Position numbers and translations under genes: made by a program
The notes under the pieces: generated by a model
The model's input: the letters and a program-made list of their open reading frames with translations, nothing else
What the model was told of the DNA's origin: nothing
Databases searched by the model: none
Source: Accumulibacter jenkinsii
Lineage (GTDB): Bacteria; Pseudomonadota; Gammaproteobacteria; Burkholderiales; Rhodocyclaceae
Length of the DNA stretch: 64,000 nt
Reading direction: 5' to 3'
Assembly (NCBI GenBank): GCA_036625225.1
Contig: JAZKUF010000001.1
Span: 186,001 to 250,000, forward strand
Shown: positions 1 through 8,144 of the stretch, in pieces
How positions within the stretch are numbered: position 1 is the first letter of the stretch
Layout of the letters: each line of letters opens with the position of its first letter

Positions 1-2330
1 TTCTTGCGCGAGGCGGGACGACTGCCGATGTTGAGCTGGGCAATTTCGGCGATGACCGTCGATTCCCAGAAATACTGCTCGAAACCCTCGGTCTCATAGA
101 CCATGCCGCGGTAGGCCTTGAAGGCGTACTGCGAGAGTTCTTCCATGGCCGCCACGTAGCCGGGGCGGGCGTCGCCATAGGCGTGCGGCAGCAGGGTCGC
201 CTCGAGGGTGGCGGCGGCAAGGATTTCGAGGTTGCGCCGCCCCAGTTCGCGATTGGCGTATTTCGCGGCGATGACTTCACCCTGCTCGGTGACGCGGATA
301 CGGCCCTGCACCGCGCCGGCCGGTTGGGCCAGGATGGCCTGATAGCTGGGACCGCCGCCGCGGCCGACGGAACCGCCCCGGCCGTGGAACAGGCGAAGTG
401 CGATGCCGTGGCGGGCGAAGACCTCGACGAGCGCCGTCTCTGCCCGGTAGAGCGACCAGCCCGAGGTGAGGAAGCCTCCGTCCTTGTTGCTGTCGGAGTA
501 GCCGATCATCACCTCCTGCATGCCGCCACGCGACGCGAGCAGGCTTTTGTAGAGGGGCGTCGAGAACAGGCGATCCATGATGGCGCCGCTGTCGGCGAGA
601 TCGTCGATGGTCTCGAAGAGGGGGACGATGTTGACGTCGAGGGCGTTTTCCTGTGGCCGCAAAAGGCCGACCTCCTTGAGCAGCAGGGCAACTTCGAGCA
701 GGTCGGAAACGCCGTCGGTCTTCGAGATGATGACATTCTCGATGGCTGACTGGCCGTAGCGCTCGTGCATCTGTCTGGCGGCGTGAAAAAGGGCGAGTTC
801 GCCCCGGGTTTCGTCGGAGTAGCGAGGAAAGCTGGAAACCAGCGGCCGTGGCGTGGCGAGCTCTTCTTCCAGGAGGGCGATGCGGGCGTTCTCGTCGAGG
901 GCCAGGTAATCAACGCCCGGTCGATTGACGGCGAGGACCTCGGCGATCGTGCGCGCGTGCACTTCCGAATTCTGGCGCAGGTCCACGCTGGCAAGATGGA
1001 AGCCGAAGAGATCCAGGGCGCGGCGCAGACGACGCAGACGACCGCGCGCGAGGAGCTCGGAATGGTTGTCGCAGAGGGAGGAGTCGATGACCTCCAGGTC
1101 GGCGGCAAGCTCCCGCGCCGAGGCATAGGGGAGCGCTTCGGCCACCGCCTGGCGCGGTGCTTCCAGGCCGTCGAGCGCGCCTGCCGTGGCCGCCAGGCGG
1201 GCATAGAGGCCGGCAATGGCGCGCCGGTAGGGCTCGTCGTCACGGTGCGGATTGTGGTCCGGGGAGCGCCCGGCGAGCTCCACGAGTTCGGGCGACACCT
1301 TCACCAGCAGGGCGGCCGATGAAAGGCCGGCACCGAGTTTGTGCAACTGCTCCAGATAGAAGGCCATGACCAGGCGGTTCTGGGCGTGCAGGGTTTCCGA
1401 CAGTACGGGCGCGGTGACGAAAGGGTTGCCGTCACGATCGCCGCCGATCCACGACCCCGGGCGCAGGAAGGCATTGATCCCGCCACCCGGCCATTCGGGC
1501 AGTGCGACCAGACTGTCCTCGAGACTGTTGTGAAAACGCGGCAGTTCCCGCAGGAAGGTGGCGTCATAGTAGGTGAGGCCGTTCCTCACCTCATCCATCA
1601 CCGACAGCCTGGTCGGGCGCAGGATACGCGTCTGCCAGAGGGTGAGCACCGCGCGACGCATACCCTCCTCTTCATCCTGCCATTCTTCCGGAGTGAGTCG
1701 GCTGCGGTCGCGCTCGTAGAGCAGGCGGGCGATCTTCCACTGACAATCGAGAATGCTCTTGCGCTTCACCTCGGTGGGATGAGCGGTCAGCACCGGATGG
1801 ATGGAGGCCAGTTCGAAGAAATCATGCAGCCCTTGCGGGCTCACGCCGCTGGCGAGGAGCCGGGAAATACTGCCGGCGAGGCTCCCCTCCTGTGGCGGTG
1901 AGCCAGCGATGGCATCCGCTCGGGAGCGGCGGATGTGATCCTGGTCCTCGGCGATGTTGGCAAGCTGGGAAAAATAGGTGAATGCGCGCACCACCAGGAG
2001 AGTCTGTTCACGCGACAGCCGGTTGAGGACCGCGGCGAGTTCGGCGCGCGCGGACTCGTCCTGGTCGCGATGAAAGCTGATCGAGTGGCAGCGGATGCGC
2101 TCGACGAGTGCGAGAGCGTCCTCGCCTTCCTGCTGGCGCACGGTGTCGCCGAGCAGACGCCCGAGTAGCCGGATGTCTTGCTGCAACGCTTCGTCCTGGT
2201 CATCGGGGGAAGGGCTTGGCGGAGGATCTGGCGGACGTGTGGTCGGCGAACAGCCTGTTCCTGCTTGAGCGTCGCCGGCTTGAGTGGGGGCGCTCTCCTG
2301 GATTGCCGGGATGGACGGCAACGGGTTCAT
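1..2330 (-). CDS. ppc: Phosphoenolpyruvate carboxylase, 3' end cut by window edge
   Basis: Adds bicarbonate to phosphoenolpyruvate to make oxaloacetate (anaplerotic, cytosolic). Reading the minus strand from ATG at 2330 gives about 776 residues that stay open to the left edge. Visible family motifs are the glycine loop FHGRGGSVGRGGGP (near 400-360), GYSDSNKDGG (near 515-480) and LNIGSRPASRK at the very edge. The family is usually about 900 residues, so roughly the last 100-150 are outside the window. The N-terminus has a proline/serine-rich extension of about 45 residues before the first conserved helix (DIRLLGRLLGDTVR). No partner gene is visible. The identification is secure; the exact start is less so because of the low-complexity N-terminus. 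Confidence 0.95.
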   Translation of the reverse strand, partial: MNPLPSIPAIQESAPTQAGDAQAGTGCSPTTRPPDPPPSPSPDDQDEALQQDIRLLGRLLGDTVRQQEGEDALALVERIRCHSISFHRDQDESARAELAAVLNRLSREQTLLVVRAFTYFSQLANIAEDQDHIRRSRADAIAGSPPQEGSLAGSISRLLASGVSPQGLHDFFELASIHPVLTAHPTEVKRKSILDCQWKIARLLYERDRSRLTPEEWQDEEEGMRRAVLTLWQTRILRPTRLSVMDEVRNGLTYYDATFLRELPRFHNSLEDSLVALPEWPGGGINAFLRPGSWIGGDRDGNPFVTAPVLSETLHAQNRLVMAFYLEQLHKLGAGLSSAALLVKVSPELVELAGRSPDHNPHRDDEPYRRAIAGLYARLAATAGALDGLEAPRQAVAEALPYASARELAADLEVIDSSLCDNHSELLARGRLRRLRRALDLFGFHLASVDLRQNSEVHARTIAEVLAVNRPGVDYLALDENARIALLEEELATPRPLVSSFPRYSDETRGELALFHAARQMHERYGQSAIENVIISKTDGVSDLLEVALLLKEVGLLRPQENALDVNIVPLFETIDDLADSGAIMDRLFSTPLYKSLLASRGGMQEVMIGYSDSNKDGGFLTSGWSLYRAETALVEVFARHGIALRLFHGRGGSVGRGGGPSYQAILAQPAGAVQGRIRVTEQGEVIAAKYANRELGRRNLEILAAATLEATLLPHAYGDARPGYVAAMEELSQYAFKAYRGMVYETEGFEQYFWESTVIAEIAQLNIGSRPASRK

Positions 2331-2527
2331 GGGGGATCTCCGGTAGCGGCAGGGGTCGCGCTGCCTCGCCCCTGCGTCAAGGCGAAGCTTGCGACGAATG
2401 AAATCGGGTTAATTGTAACTTCTCAAAAAAGGGGAGGGTAGCGCTCATGCCCACTTGAACCGGCGGCATCCACCAGTGGCCTGAACATCGCCACCGCCCT
2501 CATCGCTGGCCGGCAGCGCGCCCGCTT

Positions 2528-3958
2528 TCAGAGCAGGGGGCTCATCACCTGCACGGCGTTTTCGACCAGCCGCCGCCAGCGCGGGCGGGCGCGCCACTGC
2601 TTCAGGTGCAACTGCTGCGAGTTCGACTCGTAGGCGTACTGCAGTTTGCGAACGGCTGCCGAGAAAGGCTGGTCGTAGGCGATCAGCGAGACTTCGAAGT
2701 TGAGCTCGAAGCTGCGCAGGTCGATGTTCACCGTGCCGAAGATGGTGATCTGCTGATCGATCACCATGCTCTTGGTGTGCAGCAGGCCGGCCTGGAAATG
2801 CAGGATGGTGATGCCGACCGACAGGAGGTCGTCGTTGAACGAGTCGCTCGCGTAGCGGACCAGCCGCGAGTCGACCTTCTCGGGAACGATGAGGACGACG
2901 CGAACCCCCCGCACGGCGGCCGAGCAGAGCGCCGCGAGCAGTGTCTCGCTGGGAATGAAATAGGGGGTGGTGATGACGATCTCGCGCCGCGCGGCGTAGA
3001 TCGCGGTGAGCAGCAGGGCTTCGATCGAGCGTGTCGCACCCTGCGGTCCGGAGGGGAAGATCTGCACCCGGCTGTGGTCGTGCTGCCGCAGCTGCGGCGC
3101 CCGCGGGGGGGCAAAGTCGCTGCCGGTCTGCAGCGCGGTCAGCGAGAGCGAGACGGCTTCGAGCGCCCAGGCCGCAGGTCCTTCGATGCGCACCATCGCG
3201 TCGACCCACTGACCGACGCCGACATTCTTCTTGAAAAAGCGCGGGTCGGCGATATTCATGCTGCCGGTGTAGGCGAGGCCACGGTCGATGACCGCGATCT
3301 TGCGGTGGTCGCGCAGGTCGAGACGAACGAACAGCGCCCGCAGCGGGTTCACCGGCAGGACTTCGATGATCTCGACACCGGCCTCGCGCAGGCGCTGGGT
3401 CGCTTCGCTCCGGAGAAACGAACGGCTGCCGAGTGAATCCATCAGCGCCCGACAGGTGACGCCTCGCCCGCGGGCGTTGATCAGCGCCACCACCAGGTCG
3501 TCCACAAAACCCCCGGCGCTCCAGATGTAGAACTCGAGATGCACCGAGCGGCGCGCGGCGTCGATGTCGGCGATCAGCGTGCGCATGATCGATTCGCTGT
3601 CGCCGAGAAGCTGCAGGCGGTGGCCGCCCATCAGCGGCAGACCGCCGAGGCCGGTGGCGAGCCGGCTGAGATTCTCGCCACCGGTGCTCAGGGTGTTCGG
3701 GGCGACCACGTTCGCCGCCGGGATGGCGCGCGCCCAGCGCAGAACCTGCGGTTGCAGGGCAATCGCCCGCTTCATCCAGGTCCTGCCCAGGCGGCGCTCG
3801 CCAATCAGCAGATACGCGAGAGCGCCGGCGGCCGGGACCAGAATGACCAGCAGCAGCCAGGCCAGCGCCGAACCGCGCGAAGAGCGCTGCGAGAAGATGC
3901 GCAACATGACGCCGAGCGCGAGCAGCACGGAGACGAAGTAAAGGAAATTGAGCAGCAT
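2528..3958 (-). CDS. cls: Cardiolipin synthase A-type (phospholipase D superfamily)
   Basis: Membrane enzyme that condenses two phosphatidylglycerol molecules into cardiolipin and glycerol. 476 residues, typical for ClsA. Two N-terminal membrane helices (about residues 3-20 and 32-52, ending in the usual YLLIGERRLGR turn) are followed by two PLD domains. Their HKD motifs are both present: DHRKIAVIDRGLAYTGSMN in the first half and LHTKSMVIDQQITIFGTVN in the second. Single gene, transcribed toward ppc with a gap of about 200 bp; no operon partner is evident. Confidence 0.93.
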   Translation of the reverse strand: MLLNFLYFVSVLLALGVMLRIFSQRSSRGSALAWLLLVILVPAAGALAYLLIGERRLGRTWMKRAIALQPQVLRWARAIPAANVVAPNTLSTGGENLSRLATGLGGLPLMGGHRLQLLGDSESIMRTLIADIDAARRSVHLEFYIWSAGGFVDDLVVALINARGRGVTCRALMDSLGSRSFLRSEATQRLREAGVEIIEVLPVNPLRALFVRLDLRDHRKIAVIDRGLAYTGSMNIADPRFFKKNVGVGQWVDAMVRIEGPAAWALEAVSLSLTALQTGSDFAPPRAPQLRQHDHSRVQIFPSGPQGATRSIEALLLTAIYAARREIVITTPYFIPSETLLAALCSAAVRGVRVVLIVPEKVDSRLVRYASDSFNDDLLSVGITILHFQAGLLHTKSMVIDQQITIFGTVNIDLRSFELNFEVSLIAYDQPFSAAVRKLQYAYESNSQQLHLKQWRARPRWRRLVENAVQVMSPLL

Positions 3959-4000
3959 GTCTTCGCCCTAGTAGTGCGTTTCATCAAAACGGTTACCCCC

Positions 4001-4100
4001 GGACCGTTCGGCCTGAGCCTGTCGAAGGCCCGTCAAACCTGAGAAATGCGGTTCGACAAGCCTGTCCTGAGCGAGCTCGAAGGGCTCACCGCGAACGGCA
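4001..4100. repeat. REP-like intergenic palindromic element
   Basis: Two diverged half-elements lie back to back. The left reads ccgttcggcctgagcctgtc and the right contains gttcgacaagcctgtcctga, closing with gcgaacggc. The outer ends (ccgttcg / cgaacgg) are inverted. The core resembles the TTCGACAAGCTCAG-type intergenic repeat seen in many proteobacterial genomes. The function is unknown; it may act as a transcript-stabilising hairpin downstream of the small lipoprotein gene. Confidence 0.5.
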
Positions 4101-4106
4101 ATTCTA

Positions 4107-4202
4107 TTAACGGAACTCACTGCCAGACAGGGCGCGGGTATTGCAGGCGGGCAGCAGCAGGCTGCTGACCAGCAAAGCCGAAGCCGGCTTCCAGGGGTGC
4201 AT
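4107..4202 (-). CDS. Very small predicted lipoprotein (31 aa)
   Basis: Short reading frame starting MHPWKPASALLVSSLLLPAC, with an upstream gggagag ribosome-binding site 5-6 nt before the ATG. The residues form a basic/hydrophobic signal sequence ending in a lipobox-like LPAC. Only 11 residues follow the cysteine, so the mature product would be a lipid-anchored peptide. Size and layout resemble entericidin-type lipoproteins, but there is too little sequence to assign a family. It stands alone between cls and the divergent pqi operon. Confidence 0.4.
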   Translation of the reverse strand: MHPWKPASALLVSSLLLPACNTRALSGSEFR

Positions 4203-4472
4203 TTTTCTCTCCCGTTGTTGTTCCGGTGAACGCTATCACGGATTTTCCGGGCAGAGCCTCGCCATCTGAATCCCGTCACCGGCCGCTGCCGCTTGTCGCC
4301 GCGCGGGCCGACAAGCGGGCAGGGTGGCGATGAAAGGGCTATCATGAGCAGCCGCCATGGCCGGGTTTCAGGGGCCCCCGTGCTTAAGCGTTTTCCCTTC
4401 CTTTCGCGGCCGCTCTCCGGCGCCGCCATGCCGGCGAGCGAAAAACCGGCTACAGGTCACAGGAGCACATGG

Positions 4473-5204
4473 ATGAAATGGGTCAAGTCGAGCTTTCCCC
4501 TGGCGGATTCCTGCGACGACAAGTCGCTGTCCCGGCACCCCGCGGAATCGGCCCGGGGCGCATACGACGCCTCGCTGCTGGCCTGTCCCGACTGCGATCT
4601 CCTGCAGCGTCTGCCGCCGCTGCCGGTGGGCGCCATGGCGTCGTGCCCGCGTTGTCAGGCGCGGCTCTGGCGGCACAAACCCGATTCGCTCGAGCGCACC
4701 CTCGCGCTGGCGATCGCTGCCGCCATCCTGTTGCTGATCGCCAACAGCGTACCGATGCTCGGCCTGTCGGCGGCGGGGCAGGAGGCGTCAACGACGGTGA
4801 TCGGTGGCGTCCTCGCGATGTGGCAGGACGGGCGGCAGGAAGTCGCCATGCTGGTGCTGCTCACGGCGCTGATCGCGCCGGCGCTCGAAATCGGCAGCCT
4901 GCTCATGGTCACCCTCGCCGTGCGCTGGCGTCCGACGCCGCGCTGGGTCGGCATCCTGCTGCGCGGCTACGAGATCTTCCGCGAGTGGAGCATGATCGAA
5001 ATCATGCTGCTCGGCGTTCTGGTTGCCCTGATCAAGATCGCCGAACTGGCAACCGTGATTCCCGGGCTCGCGATATTCGTCCTCGGGACGCTGGTTTTCC
5101 TGCTCGCCGCCATGGCCGCGGTGTTCGATCCGCGCGACGCCTGGGCCCGCATCGACTGGCTTGCCGACCGCAACCCGCCACCGCCGCCGCAGGGGTCGCC
5201 ATGA
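4473..5204 (+). CDS. pqiA: Paraquat-inducible protein A family, first half-protein
   Basis: Inner-membrane partner of the PqiB MCE protein in lipid transport between the membranes. 243 residues from the ATG at 4473, chosen because an aggag site sits 7 nt upstream. It has a zinc-ribbon-like CPDC...CPRC segment and then about four membrane helices (for example RTLALAIAAAILLLIANSVP). E. coli PqiA is a tandem of two such units; here each unit is its own gene. The stop overlaps the next start in an ATGA. Confidence 0.88.
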   Translation: MKWVKSSFPLADSCDDKSLSRHPAESARGAYDASLLACPDCDLLQRLPPLPVGAMASCPRCQARLWRHKPDSLERTLALAIAAAILLLIANSVPMLGLSAAGQEASTTVIGGVLAMWQDGRQEVAMLVLLTALIAPALEIGSLLMVTLAVRWRPTPRWVGILLRGYEIFREWSMIEIMLLGVLVALIKIAELATVIPGLAIFVLGTLVFLLAAMAAVFDPRDAWARIDWLADRNPPPPPQGSP

Positions 5205-5842
5205 CGGGGAAAGAGATCAGCGCGAGGTCGCTCGGCCTCGCCGGCTGCGAGGCCTGCGGGCTGGTCTCGCGGCTGCTGGCGGCGGCCGACGGCCGCCACT
5301 GCCCGCGCTGCGGCGAGCACCTGCATTTTCGTCGACCGGCGAGCATCGAGCGCTGCTGGGCGCTGGTGGTCGCTGCGCTGATCCTCTACCTGCCGGCCAA
5401 CCTGTTGCCGGTCCTCTCCACCTACACGCCGTTCGGGGCGCATACCGGTACCATCATGCAGGGCGTCATCGAACTCTGGTCGCCGTCGTCCTGGCCGCTG
5501 GCGATCGTCGTCTTCGTCGCCAGCGTCACCATCCCGCTCGGCAAGCTGATGGCGCTCGCCTACCTGCTGCTCACCGTGCAGCGCGGATCGGTCAAGTCGA
5601 GCAGGCAGCGGGTTCGGCTCTACCGCATGGTAAAGTTCATCGGGCGCTGGTCGATGCTCGACGTTTTCGTCGTTACCTTCGTCGTCGCGCTGGTGCAGCT
5701 CAAACCGCTGATGTGGGCCGAGCCGGGCGGCGGAGTGATCTTCTTTGCCGGGGTCGTGGTGCTGACGATGTTCGCGGTCAACAGCTTCGACCCACGCCTG
5801 ATCTGGGACCTGCCGCAGAAAGACCACGATGGCCGAGAATGA
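5201..5842 (+). CDS. pqiA: Paraquat-inducible protein A family, second half-protein
   Basis: Second PqiA-type unit (213 residues), translationally coupled to the first by an ATGA overlap. It has a CEAC...CPRC zinc ribbon near the N-terminus followed by four membrane helices with the family motifs LPANLLPVLS and KFIGRWSMLDVFVV. It overlaps the pqiB start by 14 nt. The two half-proteins probably act together as the inner-membrane component below PqiB. Confidence 0.9.
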   Translation: MTGKEISARSLGLAGCEACGLVSRLLAAADGRHCPRCGEHLHFRRPASIERCWALVVAALILYLPANLLPVLSTYTPFGAHTGTIMQGVIELWSPSSWPLAIVVFVASVTIPLGKLMALAYLLLTVQRGSVKSSRQRVRLYRMVKFIGRWSMLDVFVVTFVVALVQLKPLMWAEPGGGVIFFAGVVVLTMFAVNSFDPRLIWDLPQKDHDGRE

Positions 5843-7490
5843 AGACCTGCCGCCGCTCCCCGCAGCGACCTCGGTTCCCCGGAGGGGAATGCGGCTCTCG
5901 GCGGTGTGGATCATTCCGATCATCGCCGCGCTCATGGGCGGCTGGATCGTGCTGCAGAAAGTGCTCTCCGAAGGGCCGGCGATCGAGATCAGCTTCGCTT
6001 CCGCCGAAGGGCTTGAGGCCGGCAAGACGACGGTCAAGTACAACGGCCTCGACGTCGGCGTGATCAAGTCATTGACCGTTTCGGCCGATCACGAGCGCAT
6101 CCTGGCGAGCGTGCAGATGTCCCCGGCGACCCGCGACTGGCTGGTCGAGGACACGTCGTTCTGGGTCGTTCGCCCGCGCATCGCCGGCGGCAGCGTCACC
6201 GGCCTGGGGACGCTGCTGTCCGGTTCCTACGTCGGGATGGCGATCGGCAACGGCAGCGACAGCGCCCGTTCGTTCACCGCGCGCGAGGTGCCGCCGGTGG
6301 TGGCGGCGACCACGCCGGGGCGTTTCTTCCGCCTCAAGGCCGCCAACCTCGGTTCGCTCGACTATGGCACGCCGATCTACTTCCGGCGCATCCAGGTCGG
6401 TCAGCTCACGGCCTACGGCCTCGACGACGACGGGCGCGAGCTGACGCTGACCATTTTCGTCAAGGCGCCATACGACCGCTTCGTCAAGCCCGAGACGCGC
6501 TTCTGGCAGGCGAGCGGCCTGGATTTCTCGATCGATGCGAATGGCCTCAATGTCCAGACGCAGTCGCTGCTGTCGGTGCTGATCGGCGGCATCGCGTTCG
6601 ATACGCCGGCGGTGAGCGAAACCGCCGATGCCGCGCCGGCCGAAAGCACTTTCGAGCTCTTTGCCGACGAAAATCTGGCGATGAAAGCCCCCGAACGGGA
6701 TGCGCAACACTTCGTGCTGTACTTCGACGAAACGGTGCGCGGCCTCTCGAAAGGGGCGCCGCTGACCTTCCTCGGACTGCCGATCGGCGAGGTTCTCTCG
6801 GTCCGCCTCGATGCCGGCGAGCGCCGGAAACTGCAGGTGCGCGCGCGCGTGCTGATCACCGTCTACCCGCGCCGCTTCCTCGACATCCTCGCCGACCCGC
6901 AGGGGCTCAACGCCGGCAGGCCGCTCACCCCGGCCGTGCGGCGGGAGTTCGCCGAGCGGCTGGTGGCCCGCGGCTTGCGTGCCCACCTGCGCACCGCCAA
7001 CCTGTTGACTGGCCAGCTCTACATCGCGCTCGACTATGCCGCCGACCCGACCCGGGCGAGGATCGACTGGGCGGCGAAGCCGCCGGTTTTCCCGGTCGCC
7101 AGGGGCCGGCTGACCGACATCGAGGAGAAGGCGACGAGCATCCTGACCAAGGTCGACCAGTTGCCGTTCAAGGCCATCGGCCGCGATCTGCAGCGCTCGC
7201 TGGCGACGCTCGCGCAGACGCTCGACGAGACCCAGGCGCTGGTCAAAAGCTGGCGGGGCGAGCTGACGCCGGAACTGGGTCGGGCATTGGTCGACGCCCG
7301 CAGCACCTTCGCCGCCGCCGAACGGACGCTCTCAGCCGCCGAGCGGACGGTCGCGCCGGATTCGGCACTGGTCGGGGAGATGCACGCCACCCTGAGCGAA
7401 GTCCAGCGCGCGCTGCAGTCGATCCGCGCGCTGACCGATTATCTCGAACGCCATCCCGAAGCGTTGATTCGTGGCAAGAACGAGGAGTGA
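5829..7490 (+). CDS. pqiB: PqiB, MCE-domain lipid transport protein
   Basis: Periplasm-spanning MCE protein that forms a lipid conduit toward the outer membrane. 553 residues, close to E. coli PqiB (about 546). One N-terminal membrane anchor (residues about 20-40, VWIIPIIAALMGGWIVLQ) is followed by three MCE-like repeats: EGLEAGKTTVKYNGLDVG, then YGTPIYFRRIQVGQL, then LSKGAPLTFLGLPIGEV. A C-terminal helical region matches the needle-forming tail of this family. It lies within an overlapping pqiA-pqiA-pqiB-pqiC operon. Confidence 0.93.
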   Translation: MAENEDLPPLPAATSVPRRGMRLSAVWIIPIIAALMGGWIVLQKVLSEGPAIEISFASAEGLEAGKTTVKYNGLDVGVIKSLTVSADHERILASVQMSPATRDWLVEDTSFWVVRPRIAGGSVTGLGTLLSGSYVGMAIGNGSDSARSFTAREVPPVVAATTPGRFFRLKAANLGSLDYGTPIYFRRIQVGQLTAYGLDDDGRELTLTIFVKAPYDRFVKPETRFWQASGLDFSIDANGLNVQTQSLLSVLIGGIAFDTPAVSETADAAPAESTFELFADENLAMKAPERDAQHFVLYFDETVRGLSKGAPLTFLGLPIGEVLSVRLDAGERRKLQVRARVLITVYPRRFLDILADPQGLNAGRPLTPAVRREFAERLVARGLRAHLRTANLLTGQLYIALDYAADPTRARIDWAAKPPVFPVARGRLTDIEEKATSILTKVDQLPFKAIGRDLQRSLATLAQTLDETQALVKSWRGELTPELGRALVDARSTFAAAERTLSAAERTVAPDSALVGEMHATLSEVQRALQSIRALTDYLERHPEALIRGKNEE

Positions 7491-7492
7491 GC

Positions 7493-8074
7493 ATGATCCG
7501 GTCGAGCAGAGGGATGATTTCAGGGCTGGCCCTGGCGACGGTGCTGTCGGCCTGTGCCTCGTCACCGTCGCGCTTCTACACGCTCACCGCGACGGCGGTA
7601 GCGGGTGACGCAGCGCCGGCAGGCTATGGTGTCGCGATCGGCAGCGTGGCGATTCCCGCCGCTGTTGACCGGCCGCAGTTCGTCATCGAAAAAGGGCCGA
7701 ATCAGGTCGCCCTCGACGAGTTCAATCGCTGGGCGGCGCCGCTCGCCGCGAGCATCGGGCGCACGGTGGCCGAGAACCTGGTCGTCCTGCTGGCGACCCC
7801 GCGGGTGGTCAGCGGCGCGCTGGCACCGAGCTTCGACCCCCGCTATCGGGTGACGATCGACATTCAGCGCTTCGATTCCCTGCCCGGCGAAGCGGCCACT
7901 CTCGACGCCCTGTGGCTGGTGCGGGGCGGTACGGCGCCGGTCAGCGGCCGCACGACGCTGCGCGAGCCGGTGCAGGGTGAGGGCTACGACGCGCTCGCCG
8001 CGGCGCACAGCCGCGCCATCGCCGGTTTGAGCCAGGACATCGCCGCCGCCATTCGGGCCGCGGCGGCGCGCTGA
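7493..8074 (+). CDS. pqiC: PqiC, outer-membrane lipoprotein of the Pqi system
   Basis: ABC-type transport auxiliary lipoprotein family (PqiC/YmbA). 193 residues from ATG 7493, with a gaggag site just upstream; a GTG two codons earlier is possible. The signal peptide ends with lipobox VLSAC. The following SRFYTLTA and the PQFVIEKGPNQV...FNRWAAPL stretch are typical of the family. It is the last gene of the pqi operon and would dock the PqiB tunnel at the outer membrane. It is convergent with the patatin gene downstream, separated by only 70 bp. Confidence 0.88.
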   Translation: MIRSSRGMISGLALATVLSACASSPSRFYTLTATAVAGDAAPAGYGVAIGSVAIPAAVDRPQFVIEKGPNQVALDEFNRWAAPLAASIGRTVAENLVVLLATPRVVSGALAPSFDPRYRVTIDIQRFDSLPGEAATLDALWLVRGGTAPVSGRTTLREPVQGEGYDALAAAHSRAIAGLSQDIAAAIRAAAAR

Positions 8075-8144
8075 ACGTGGCCGCCGAGCCGGGGCGACGA
8101 TTCGTCGATCCTGGAAACCCTCAGTTTTTCAGGTTGATCGCCGC